From assembly GCA_015061315.1 (NCBI GenBank), contig SUWV01000020.1, forward strand, positions 1 to 48,710: a stretch of DNA of 48,710 nt, in the 5' to 3' direction. How positions within the stretch are numbered: the stretch's first letter is position 1; each line of letters opens with the position of its first letter. The position numbers were made by a program, and so were the translations under genes. A model generated the notes under the pieces. That model ran no database searches and was not told the DNA's origin. It saw nothing but the letters and a program-made list of their open reading frames with translations. Below are positions 39,832 to 48,549 of the stretch, in pieces. Source of the stretch: Lentimicrobiaceae bacterium. GTDB taxonomy: Bacteria; Bacteroidota; Bacteroidia; Bacteroidales; F082.

Positions 39832-40722
39832 ATGTTTACACGAATAGCTTTCTATCTTATTTTTTATCCTTTGTCAATTATCCCTTTATGCTTGTTGTAT
39901 CTGATTGCTATGCCTTTATATTTGATATTAGGATTTGTGTTCGGATATAGAAAAAAGATTATTGATAAAAACCTTAAGAATTCGTTTCCTGAATATGACG
40001 CCAGAATGATAAAAAAGATACGTAATAAATTTTATTGGCATCTTACTCAGTTGGGAATTGAAATGTTGAAGATGATTTCGATGTCGCGTAAAAACGTGAT
40101 GCGCCGTTATCATTGCTCAAATCCTGAGGTCGTTAATAAATTTTTTGATGAAGGTAAGAGCGTGGTTCTGACTTCAAGTCATTACAATAATTGGGAGTGG
40201 ATGGTTCTGAGTTTGGATATGCAGTTTAAGCATCATGGGATAGGAGTGGGCGCGCATAATACTAATAAGGTATTCGAGAAACTTATCAATCGTGCGAGGA
40301 CGCGCTACGGAACTCAAGTCGTCTTTCATGATAATGTTCGTGAAGTGATGGCATATCACGAAGATAATCACATTCCCGCAGCTTATATGATTCTCGCCGA
40401 CCAGAATCCAAGTAACCCGAAACGTTGTTATGTTGCCGATTTCCTGAATCAGAAGACGGGTTTTATTAGAGGCTCGGAAGGCTTCGCGAGGAAATATGAT
40501 CTCCCTGTATTATATTATAAGGTGATAAAAGAAAGATGGGGACATTATCGCATTGATGTGGAAGTGATTTGCGAGAAACCGAGCGAGCTTCCTGACGGCG
40601 CGATAATGCAACGCTACACAGAACTCTTGGAAGACACTATTAAATCTAATCCTCCTTATTGGCTATGGAGTCATCGTCGCTGGAAACATAATTTCGATGA
40701 CGCACCATTAGGAAATCAGTGA
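39832..40722 (+). CDS. LpxL/HtrB-like lipid A acyltransferase
   Basis: A 296-residue lysophospholipid acyltransferase of the lipid A late-acylation family. A hydrophobic N-terminal segment (~5-38) anchors it in the inner membrane. The catalytic H-x4-E is H117-YNNW-E122. The later NGxxxDQN-type substrate region appears as MILADQNPSNPKRC, and WLWSHRRWKH is the usual C-terminal signature. It should transfer an acyl chain from acyl-ACP to a lipid A intermediate. Which position it acylates cannot be read from sequence. It converges on the TetR gene, with only 9 bases between the stops. Confidence 0.88.
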   Translation: MFTRIAFYLIFYPLSIIPLCLLYLIAMPLYLILGFVFGYRKKIIDKNLKNSFPEYDARMIKKIRNKFYWHLTQLGIEMLKMISMSRKNVMRRYHCSNPEVVNKFFDEGKSVVLTSSHYNNWEWMVLSLDMQFKHHGIGVGAHNTNKVFEKLINRARTRYGTQVVFHDNVREVMAYHEDNHIPAAYMILADQNPSNPKRCYVADFLNQKTGFIRGSEGFARKYDLPVLYYKVIKERWGHYRIDVEVICEKPSELPDGAIMQRYTELLEDTIKSNPPYWLWSHRRWKHNFDDAPLGNQ

Positions 40723-40731
40723 ACAATTTTA

Positions 40732-41328
40732 TTATCTGATTTCTAATAGGTTCTCCATCTGACTTACGATGTAAGGCTTCCAGTCGTTGAGCATGTCTTC
40801 AAAACTTTCGTTCTCATCTAATAACAATGAATATGTTAGATCTTGCGAGAGGAAAGGAATCGACAGAAGACTATATAAATTATAAAATATAAATCGAATC
40901 GGGACTTGCTTCAGCTTTCCTTCTTTCATCTCTTCTTCGATAGAATGCAACGCACCGAAGAACCTCTCTGGAAGATGTAACTTCTCGGCTGTGTTTATCA
41001 ATAAATTAGCGTCTCTGTTTATCTCTCTTATGACAAACATCGGCAGCTTTGGATTTTCTAAAAACAGTCTGTAATAGGTGTCGATGATCTCTTCAACGCG
41101 CTTCCCGATTTTCTTGTCTTTCTGTATTAAAATATCAAAGACTTTTGGAATTATCGACATGATAATGTCTCCAAAAACAGCTTCAAACATCTTGTCTTTA
41201 GTGCGGAAATAATAATGTAAGCCGGGACGGTTAATACCGACTTTAGCCGCGATTTCACTCATGCTCGTCTCCGCATAGCCTTTCTCGATAAATACATTCT
41301 TGGCTATTTCAATAATCTTATTTTCCAT
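40732..41328 (-). CDS. TetR-family transcriptional regulator
   Basis: A 198-residue repressor-type protein. The N-terminal helix-turn-helix (~1-50) reads AKNVFIEKGYAETSMSEIAAKVGINRPGLHYYFRTKDK in two blocks typical of TetR/AcrR. The all-helical C-terminal half would bind a ligand, here perhaps an acyl-CoA or related metabolite given its neighbour. The gene starts 9 bases after the stop of the activase gene and should share its transcript. An 18-base palindrome at the activase promoter is the likely operator, so the operon is probably autoregulated. Confidence 0.88.
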   Translation of the reverse strand: MENKIIEIAKNVFIEKGYAETSMSEIAAKVGINRPGLHYYFRTKDKMFEAVFGDIIMSIIPKVFDILIQKDKKIGKRVEEIIDTYYRLFLENPKLPMFVIREINRDANLLINTAEKLHLPERFFGALHSIEEEMKEGKLKQVPIRFIFYNLYSLLSIPFLSQDLTYSLLLDENESFEDMLNDWKPYIVSQMENLLEIR

Positions 41329-41337
41329 ATTCTAAAT

Positions 41338-44300
41338 TTATTTGTTTGAAGCCTTGTTGATTTTCTCTACAAAAAGTAACAGCCTGTTTTTGATGTTCAC
41401 ATCGCTCACTCCGCTATCAAAGTCCAAAGATAGTAAATTTATTGCAGGATACAAATCTTTTAGTTTCTTTTCTATGCCTTTGGAAATGATGTGGTTTGCA
41501 ATACAACCGAAAGGCTGCAGACTTACGATATTGTTGGCGCCGCAGTTGATATACGAGATTATCTCGGCAGGCAGCAGCCATCCTTCACCAAATTGTGCGT
41601 TCAAGGTGATGACATTGGCGGCTTCTTCTGCTTCATCGAAAATGTCGTTGAATGGAATGTAATATCTGAACTTTGATGCAATTTTATTTACCTTATTAAT
41701 ATGTCTCTTTATGACTTTATAAAAAATATCGACAATCACATCGCTGATCTCACTTTTCTCTAAATATGTCTTTTGATTAACTTTCCTGTTGACGAAAAAC
41801 TGTATGAAGAATCCCATTATCAATGGAGGAACGACCTCGATGTCTTGCTCTATGAGCCATTCTAAAATGTTGCGCTGCGCAAATGAATTGTGTTTCAGAT
41901 AAATCTCTCCAACGACGCCGACTTTGTTGGTATCTTTATTCTGACAAATTGAATCGAAATCTTTTGCGGCAATGTCGAGATGCTGATATAATTTGTCGCT
42001 CTGACGATTTCTTATCAGCATATCGCCCAAATCTAAATATTTGTCGCGTAGCATTTTCGCTTTGCCTTTTTCCTTTTCTCTAATAACAGAAGCGTAATAG
42101 AACTTACTGATACAGTCGCTGTATAATATCGCAGGTATCGCTATCTTCAATAGCTTTAACCAATTGATTTTGAATGCTGGCTGATTGTTGTCTAAATCGT
42201 TGTCGACGGAAAATGAAATGACAGGTGTGTTAAAATATCCTGCATCGACTAAGGCTTTCTTTAACAAAGGAAGATAGTTAGAAGCGCGACATTGACCTCC
42301 TGTCTGTGTGATACAGACGACACTTTCATCTGGATTATATCTTCCTTCTTTAAATGCCTTGATGACATCACCAACAACCAAAGTCGCTGGATAACAAACT
42401 TCGTTGTTTGCATATTTCAATCCCCATTCGCCGGAGGCTTCGTCGCTTAAAGGCAGGTTTTCAATGTCATATCCTAAGTTGCTGAAGACTGCTGGAATTA
42501 GAGGCGAGACAAAAGAAGTGAAGAACGGAACTATTATCTTTTTGTTTTTAAATCTTTCGTCATAAATAGGCGTGGTCTGAAAATAAAGGGCTTCATTCTT
42601 TCTGTGACTCTCATTATTAGCTAATTTCAGACTCTCTACCAAAGAACGGACACGGAGTTTTATGGAGCCTATATTGTTGATGTCGTCTAATTTCAATAAG
42701 GTGTAAGTGCAATTATTTCTCAACAATAAATCTCTTATCTCGTCGATGAAGAATGCGTCGGGACCGCACCCGAACGAAGTCATCTGAACAAACTGTATAT
42801 TGTTCATCGTAGATTGTTCGTTATATTTCGCAGTCCATTTCGCGGCTTTCATGATTCTGTTCGGATATGACCATTGCGACAGAAAATGTGTGTCCTTGAT
42901 TTCCACGTCTTTATCTCTTACAATATCGTCAGTGATGACGTTGATACCCATCTCGCTGAGCATATTGGAAATTTTATGTTGTATGAGCGGGTCGCTGTGA
43001 TAAGGACGACCTGCAAGTAATATCGTCAGTTCGTTGTTTCTTGTGGCTGAACTTAAAATCTCTTCATTATGTCTTACCAATTCTTTCTTGAAGTTAAGGT
43101 ATTCTTTTTCAGCCTCGACAAATGCTTTCTCTATAGTTTTATCGTTTATGCATAATGATGTAAGATATTCCTCGCATTGTTTCAAAAGCATCTCTCTGTC
43201 TTTGAAACTTATAGTTGGAGTGTCGATGGGAATGTCGGACGGCTGAACATTTTTTACTACGGTAGAATATCCAGTCACGATGGGACAGTTGTAAGAGTTC
43301 TGCTGTTTCTTGTCGTCGCTTTCATAAATCACGAAAGGCATGAAAATCCTATCGACATTTTGTTTCTGAAGATCTTCTATGTGACTGTGAACCAACTTGG
43401 CAGGGAAACAGATATTATCCGACATCACCATTCTTACGTTTCTCTCGTAATTTGTATAATTTGATGGATTTGATAAAATAACTTTTATTCCGCATGATGA
43501 GAACAAGGTGTGCCAGAAAGGATATTCTTCAAACATATTAAGAACACGAGGAATGCCGATGCTTAGTATAGACTCTGACTTTGGCGTTGAATTTGAAAAC
43601 AACAGTCGTTCTTTTATTTCATACATATTACGTCCTGATTTCTTCGCAGACTCTCCGTTGCTGAAATGTTTCTCGCATCTGTTGCCAGAGAAATATCTTC
43701 TTCCGTTACCGAAGTCGTAACATCTTACAGCGCAACTGTTTTCACATCCTTTGCAGTTCAACGTCTTTGTCGAGTAAGAAGATAAATTTAATAAATCATC
43801 AAGACCCACTTGTTGACTTTTTGTCTCGTTATTCTTTTGACTTATAGCATACAAGGCGCATCCGAGAGCTCCCATAAGTTCTGGATAGTCGCAGCGTGAG
43901 ACTTCTTTCTCGCATAAAATCTCAAAGGCTCTCACGATGGAGTCGTTGCGCATGGTGCCGCCTTGCAATACGATATGATTTCCCAATGCTGAGATGTCTT
44001 TTATTTTCAAGACTTTATAAAGACAGTTCTTTACTACGGAATATGATAATCCGGCAGAGATGTCGTTTATGGTAGCGCCTTCGCGAAGTACCTGTTTCAC
44101 TTTAGAGTTCATGAAGACGGTGCATCGAGTTCCTAAGTCGCATGGTGTTTTTGACTCGGTGGCTTTCAATGCGAAGTCGGAAGTGCTGTGTCCCAAACTC
44201 TTAGCGAATGTCTCTATGAAAGAGCCGCATCCCGATGAACAAGCCTCGTTGATTTCTATCCGCTCGATTATGCCTTTGTTGACGAAAATCGCTTTCATGT

Positions 44301-45585
44301 CCTGACCTCCGATGTCGAGTATGAAAGAGACGTCTTTGTCTAAATGACGCGCCGCTATATAATGCGCCATAGTCTCCACAATGCCGTGATTTAACTTGAA
44401 CGCTGCTTTCATCAGATCTTCGCCGTAACCTGTTGAGCAGCTGCCTCTGAAAATCAATTCGACATCGTTTCTTTCACATTCTTCTTTCAACAGCAAAAGT
44501 CCTTCCTTGACAGCCTCGATAGGCTTGCCTTCGTTGTTCTTATAAAAAGAAAATAGGAATTCTGACTTTTCGTTGAGAACCACAATTTTAGTTGTGGTGG
44601 AACCGGAATCGATTCCTAAATAAGCATCATGCCTGCCTTTACTTAATTTAGCTTTACTTAATTTATTTTTAGAAATACGTTCTTTCCACAAAGAATAAGA
44701 TTCTGCATTTTCAAATATTGGCTTCAGCCCCTTAACCTGTTGTCTCGTAGTTATAGTGTTACATTGATTTAACAAATTGATAATCTTGTTTAAAGAAGTA
44801 ATCTGTTCTTCTTTAGATTTCATCAAGGCAGTTCCTGTTGCTGTTATCAGTTCGCCATGTTCGGGCATGATGATGTCGGATTCATTTATGCCTAAGTAGT
44901 CGATGAATGCTTTTCTTAAAGCAGGGATAAAAGATAAAGGACCTCCGCAGAATAGGATAGGGGTTTTGATGTCGATGCCGTGAGCTAATGTCGATACTGT
45001 CTGCACAGCTACTGCGTGAAATATTGATGCCGCTATGTCTTCTCGATTTACGTTTTTCGCGATGAGGTTTTGAATGTCGGTCTTGCAGAACACTCCGCAG
45101 CGTGAAGCGATAGGATATATGCTCTGAGCGTTGAGAGCCAAGTCGTTTAATTCAGAAGTTGTTATTCCCAACAGTATCGCCATCTGGTCGATGAAGGCTC
45201 CAGTGCCGCCAGCGCAGTTGCCGTTCATTCTGAGTTCGTCGGTGTCGCCGTTTTTAAAGAAGACGATTTTGGCATCTTCGCCGCCGATGTCTATCATGGT
45301 GTTGGTGATAGGATAGAAACGTTGTATCGTTTTAGATGCTGCCACGACTTCTTGCACGAAAGGAATGCCGTAACGTTCGGCGAAACCCATTCCGATGGAA
45401 CCGCTGACTTTAAAACTAATATCATCATCGCCGATAATATATTTCAGTTCATTTAAAAAGGAAAGCACAACGTTCAGCATCTGAGCGTTATGCCTTTCAT
45501 ATTTGTTATAAATGATATTGTCGTTCTTATCAATCGCGACGATCTTGGCTGTTGTTGAGCCTATATCTAATCCTATTCTGTACAT
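41338..45585 (-). CDS. Two-domain acyl-CoA dehydratase activase (HgdC/BcrA-type) with DUF2229 and HgdB-like regions
   Basis: A 1415-residue protein. Two BadF/BadG/BcrA/HgdC-type ATPase domains are in tandem: ~1-255 (GLDIGSTTAKIV, NGNCAGGTGAF, SRCGVFCKTD) and ~321-578 (GIDSGSTTTKIV, NEACSSGCGSF). Each has the Cys-Gly motifs that can hold an iron-sulfur cluster. A Cys-rich stretch (NCKGCENSCAVRC, ~605-620) follows. A DUF2229-like region spans ~660-880. A C-terminal part contains CITQTGGQCRASNY (~1090-1105), as in COG3581. Related activases use ATP to deliver a low-potential electron to 2-hydroxyacyl-CoA dehydratases. No such dehydratase is nearby, so the true partner is unknown. Two linkers are built from spacer-repeat words. 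It is the first gene of an operon with tetR. Confidence 0.88.
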   Translation of the reverse strand: MYRIGLDIGSTTAKIVAIDKNDNIIYNKYERHNAQMLNVVLSFLNELKYIIGDDDISFKVSGSIGMGFAERYGIPFVQEVVAASKTIQRFYPITNTMIDIGGEDAKIVFFKNGDTDELRMNGNCAGGTGAFIDQMAILLGITTSELNDLALNAQSIYPIASRCGVFCKTDIQNLIAKNVNREDIAASIFHAVAVQTVSTLAHGIDIKTPILFCGGPLSFIPALRKAFIDYLGINESDIIMPEHGELITATGTALMKSKEEQITSLNKIINLLNQCNTITTRQQVKGLKPIFENAESYSLWKERISKNKLSKAKLSKGRHDAYLGIDSGSTTTKIVVLNEKSEFLFSFYKNNEGKPIEAVKEGLLLLKEECERNDVELIFRGSCSTGYGEDLMKAAFKLNHGIVETMAHYIAARHLDKDVSFILDIGGQDMKAIFVNKGIIERIEINEACSSGCGSFIETFAKSLGHSTSDFALKATESKTPCDLGTRCTVFMNSKVKQVLREGATINDISAGLSYSVVKNCLYKVLKIKDISALGNHIVLQGGTMRNDSIVRAFEILCEKEVSRCDYPELMGALGCALYAISQKNNETKSQQVGLDDLLNLSSYSTKTLNCKGCENSCAVRCYDFGNGRRYFSGNRCEKHFSNGESAKKSGRNMYEIKERLLFSNSTPKSESILSIGIPRVLNMFEEYPFWHTLFSSCGIKVILSNPSNYTNYERNVRMVMSDNICFPAKLVHSHIEDLQKQNVDRIFMPFVIYESDDKKQQNSYNCPIVTGYSTVVKNVQPSDIPIDTPTISFKDREMLLKQCEEYLTSLCINDKTIEKAFVEAEKEYLNFKKELVRHNEEILSSATRNNELTILLAGRPYHSDPLIQHKISNMLSEMGINVITDDIVRDKDVEIKDTHFLSQWSYPNRIMKAAKWTAKYNEQSTMNNIQFVQMTSFGCGPDAFFIDEIRDLLLRNNCTYTLLKLDDINNIGSIKLRVRSLVESLKLANNESHRKNEALYFQTTPIYDERFKNKKIIVPFFTSFVSPLIPAVFSNLGYDIENLPLSDEASGEWGLKYANNEVCYPATLVVGDVIKAFKEGRYNPDESVVCITQTGGQCRASNYLPLLKKALVDAGYFNTPVISFSVDNDLDNNQPAFKINWLKLLKIAIPAILYSDCISKFYYASVIREKEKGKAKMLRDKYLDLGDMLIRNRQSDKLYQHLDIAAKDFDSICQNKDTNKVGVVGEIYLKHNSFAQRNILEWLIEQDIEVVPPLIMGFFIQFFVNRKVNQKTYLEKSEISDVIVDIFYKVIKRHINKVNKIASKFRYYIPFNDIFDEAEEAANVITLNAQFGEGWLLPAEIISYINCGANNIVSLQPFGCIANHIISKGIEKKLKDLYPAINLLSLDFDSGVSDVNIKNRLLLFVEKINKASNK

Positions 45586-45608
45586 TATTTGTTGTTTTTA
45601 CAATCATG

Positions 45609-45626
45609 TTTGACACTACTGTCAAA
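45609..45626. promoter_or_regulatory. Probable TetR operator TTTGACACTACTGTCAAA
   Basis: Perfect inverted repeat TTTGACA-CTAC-TGTCAAA, 24 bases upstream of the activase start. It overlaps the expected transcript start, just downstream of the -7 box. Size and position fit a TetR dimer site, and the operon encodes a TetR protein. Confidence 0.7.
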
Positions 45627-45628
45627 TA

Positions 45629-45636
45629 CAAAAATA
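45629..45636 (-). promoter_or_regulatory. Promoter -7 box for the activase-tetR operon
   Basis: The minus strand reads TATTTTTG, matching TAnnTTTG. The operator lies immediately downstream. Confidence 0.55.
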
Positions 45637-45734
45637 TAACATAATGTTCAAACAGATAATGTTGAATAAGATATTTTCTACGAAAGTGGGAATTATCTCT
45701 ACGAAAGAATAAACCCAATTCAAGAACCTGAATT

Positions 45735-45765
45735 TCTTAGATTCTCAGATTTTCAAATTCTAAAA
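45735..45765. repeat. TTCTTAGATTCTCAGATTTTCAAATTC word spacer
   Basis: CTCAGATT-type words as at 15843-15870 and 38020-38045. They reach the end of the COG0523 gene. Confidence 0.4.
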
Positions 45766-46980
45766 GATCTCAACGAGGCAATCGTCTAAATCCTTGCTTA
45801 TTTGTTCCGTATCTAAATGTTGTCCGATGAAAACGATTTTCGCCATTCTGTCGCCGTATTTCTCGTCCCAGTCTTTTAATATACTAGGGTCTTGACGTAC
45901 CAATTCCTCGAACTCATCTTGTGGAGCGGTGGCAAACCAGAGTCCGGCTTCCGTCAATTTTTTTTGAACGCCAGCTTGTTCGAAGAGATATGTCATGTCA
46001 GGGTTGTCGCTGAAATAACAGATACCTTTCGCACGTATCACATTCTCAGGCCATTTCGATGTGACATATCTGTCGAACTTATTAGTGTCGAACGACTGAC
46101 GTCTGTAATATACAAAAGTGCTGATGCCATATTCATCGCCGTGACTGTGACCATGATGATGGTGATGATGACAAGGACAGTTCTCATCATGACACTCTTC
46201 TCCATCATGATGATGGTGTTCATGTTCATGATGATGTTCGTGTTCATGATGACTGTTGTCTTCAATATGTCGAATCCAGCCTGCTGCACCTGCCACTTTA
46301 TAATAATCGAATTTGTTAGTATTTAAGATATTTTCAAAATCGACATTGGTGTAGTCGCATTCTATGATTTCAACGCCAGGCTGTAAATTATTGATGATAG
46401 ATTTGATACGGTTCAAGTCGTCGCGATTTACTTCAGAAGCTTTATTAAGAAGGACTATGTTACAGAATTCTATCTGTTGAATTACCAAGTTTTCTATGTC
46501 GTCTTCTTCTAAAGTGTTCTTGTCTAATTTATTGCCGCATTCAAACTCACTTTTCATTCTCAGGGCATCAACCACTGTTACGATGCAATCCAATTTCGGC
46601 AGTCCGTGTAAGCTGTATTTTTCATCCATATTAGGAATCGAGGCGATGGTACGAGCGATAGGTTCAGGTTCGCAGATGCCGCTTGCCTCGATGACGATAT
46701 AATCGTACTTGTTGCTTTTTACCAAATCGCTGAGCTGTTCCACCAAGTCGAATTGAAGGGAGCAGCAGATGCAACCGTTTTGTAGAGCGACGAGACTGTC
46801 GTCTTTCTGACCTACGACGCCGCCTTTCTGTATGAGGTCTGCATCGATGTTCACTTCGCCAATATCATTGACTATGACAGCGAATTTGATACCTTTCTTG
46901 TTTGTTAAGATGTTGTTTACTAATGTTGTTTTTCCGCTACCGAGATAACCGGTAAGAAGTAAAATTGGTGTTTCTTTCAT
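45760..46980 (-). CDS. COG0523 (CobW/ZNG1-like) GTPase, His-rich metallochaperone
   Basis: A 406-residue G3E GTPase. It has Walker A GYLGSGKTT (11-19), the metal-binding CICC (70-73), and the LLNKAS form of the NKxD guanine motif. The C-terminal CobW domain has WFATAPQDEFEE. An insertion at ~243-280 is almost all His, Glu and Cys (HHEHEHHHEHEHHHHDGEEC, then further His-rich sequence), typical of proteins that store or deliver zinc, nickel or cobalt. Which metal cannot be read, and no clear Zur-type site is seen upstream. Possible targets in the window include no obvious cobalamin genes. A weak -7-like box TTACTTTG lies about 30 bases upstream on the minus strand. Confidence 0.88.
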   Translation of the reverse strand: MKETPILLLTGYLGSGKTTLVNNILTNKKGIKFAVIVNDIGEVNIDADLIQKGGVVGQKDDSLVALQNGCICCSLQFDLVEQLSDLVKSNKYDYIVIEASGICEPEPIARTIASIPNMDEKYSLHGLPKLDCIVTVVDALRMKSEFECGNKLDKNTLEEDDIENLVIQQIEFCNIVLLNKASEVNRDDLNRIKSIINNLQPGVEIIECDYTNVDFENILNTNKFDYYKVAGAAGWIRHIEDNSHHEHEHHHEHEHHHHDGEECHDENCPCHHHHHHGHSHGDEYGISTFVYYRRQSFDTNKFDRYVTSKWPENVIRAKGICYFSDNPDMTYLFEQAGVQKKLTEAGLWFATAPQDEFEELVRQDPSILKDWDEKYGDRMAKIVFIGQHLDTEQISKDLDDCLVEIF

Positions 46981-47079
46981 TGTTTAAAAATATATGATTT
47001 CAATATGCAAAGTAAACAATTTTTTCGCAGATAAATCTCAGTCAGATGAAGATTTTGTTTCTATTCAGTTACTTCTTTT

Positions 47080-48450
47080 TCAATCCTCAACTTTCAACTT
47101 ATACAGGCTTCTGCAATCTTTGCCGAATGTCATTCTCGTATCAATGAATTGATAATATATAACGCCGTCATAGACTTGAATGTTTTCAGGAAAATAATGA
47201 TCGTCAAGGACGTATGTGTAAATGACATTTCCGTTTTCCAAGTCGATATTTTTCAACGTCACAGTGCCGCTGCTGATATATTGAGCATAGACTTCTTTTC
47301 TCGCCTTGTCGTAAATAAGTTTCTTATCCCAAGGATTGTCGAGCGCATCGCGTCGCGCATATCTGCTTTTCAAATGAAAACTGATTTCCGTCTTGCCGAG
47401 ATATTTTCCTTTCTCATCATATTTATAGATGTAATCTTTCTGGAAATCGAAGATGTAAATCTTATTATCAATATTTAGCAAAGGAACGTAAATCTCTTGT
47501 AACATAACACGTTTCAACATATCAGCTTCGAAAGCCTCCCATTCAAGAGGCTTTTCGTATGGATTAACAAAGTCGCTTTCACCTGGATTTAAAGCTCTTC
47601 TCAAACGGATCTCGTCCATTCTCCAGTTCTTCGCCATCTCGCGAGAAGAACCGTAAACATCGCAAAGAACTTCTGTATTGCCATTATTTCTGTTTGTGTA
47701 GAAATAAACGACTTCTTGTCCGCTATATAATTTCTTCTTTGTAACTACTATGCTGTCGGTCAACGCTTCAATGCTTTTGAAAGTAGATTGATGTTTTTCC
47801 AAAGTCACGCCATAGAGAAGCTGAAGATCGTCTTTTACAGAATGAATCTGAAATGCCGAATCCAACGACATCAGATGAGTGTTGCCGAAGATGTCACGAT
47901 AAAGAATCTCACGATAAAGGATGTCAAGTTTCTTGTCAATCTCTTTAATCGAGATCGTATCTTGTTCAAAACCAAGATGCAGGAGATACGATTTTTTCCC
48001 ATCGCTTGTCACCGCCATAATTCCCTTCTCATCGACGGAATAATCGAGTACCCAGACTTCCTTGTTTTCGTATGCGAGCTGAGGTTTTTTCTCAACGATT
48101 GTCACTTCTGGCAAAACGTGAGTCTTATGTTCCAAAGTCACAATCATAATGAAGTTATTAAATTCCTTCTCATACAAATCCGACTCTGAAATTTTAATTA
48201 CTTTCGGCTCGAAGCTAAGATGTGAGATGATGATAACATCACTATATTGCGCGCTAATCCAGGTGATTCCTTCATGATTTGTAATACCGATGAGTCTGTT
48301 CTTAGAATTATAAATCGCTACGTCTTTCAAGACGTTACCCTGATTGTCGGAAACGATGATTTCGACATTCACGAAAGCGTCGTCTTTCTGCGCAAGAAGC
48401 GTCATTCCGCAGAGGAATAGGAGAGAGGATATTAAAAGTAGTTTTTTCAT
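47080..48450 (-). CDS. Exported protein with CarboxypepD-reg-like domain and beta-propeller-like body
   Basis: 456 residues with a signal peptide (KKLLLISSLLFLCGMTLLAQ). Residues ~25-110 resemble the carboxypeptidase-regulatory-like beta sandwich seen at the start of many Bacteroidota outer-membrane proteins: VNVEIIVSDNQGNVLKDVAIYN, LIGITNHEG and LPEVTIVEKK. The rest is beta-rich, with repeating hydrophobic strands such as VLDYSVDEKGIMAVTSDGKKSYLLHL and IYIFDFQKDYIYKYDEKGKYLGK, which suggests a propeller. No TonB-dependent receptor barrel is present. Function is unknown. The partial gene upstream has a similar strand pattern, so the two may be paralogues or partners. Confidence 0.65.
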   Translation of the reverse strand: MKKLLLISSLLFLCGMTLLAQKDDAFVNVEIIVSDNQGNVLKDVAIYNSKNRLIGITNHEGITWISAQYSDVIIISHLSFEPKVIKISESDLYEKEFNNFIMIVTLEHKTHVLPEVTIVEKKPQLAYENKEVWVLDYSVDEKGIMAVTSDGKKSYLLHLGFEQDTISIKEIDKKLDILYREILYRDIFGNTHLMSLDSAFQIHSVKDDLQLLYGVTLEKHQSTFKSIEALTDSIVVTKKKLYSGQEVVYFYTNRNNGNTEVLCDVYGSSREMAKNWRMDEIRLRRALNPGESDFVNPYEKPLEWEAFEADMLKRVMLQEIYVPLLNIDNKIYIFDFQKDYIYKYDEKGKYLGKTEISFHLKSRYARRDALDNPWDKKLIYDKARKEVYAQYISSGTVTLKNIDLENGNVIYTYVLDDHYFPENIQVYDGVIYYQFIDTRMTFGKDCRSLYKLKVED

Positions 48451-48549
48451 GATGTTTTTTTTTCGCGCATAGGCGCAGAGAAATGCAGAGATTTATTATA
48501 GCAGTTCTTTGCGAACTTTGCGCCTTTGCGAGAGATTTTAAAACTTAAA
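48451..48549. repeat. GCGCAGAGAAATGCAGAG / TTTGCG word spacer
   Basis: Three TTTGCG units (48508, 48517, 48525) and GCGCATAGGCGCAGAG words fill the spacer. It is a further word family, distinct from the AT-rich ones elsewhere in the window. Confidence 0.5.

Noticed and set aside
45892..46326. Met/Val-rich frames on both strands over the His-rich region of the COG0523 gene
   Set aside because: CAT/CAC-rich DNA reads as Met/Val/Thr in other frames; low-complexity shadows of the poly-His segment.
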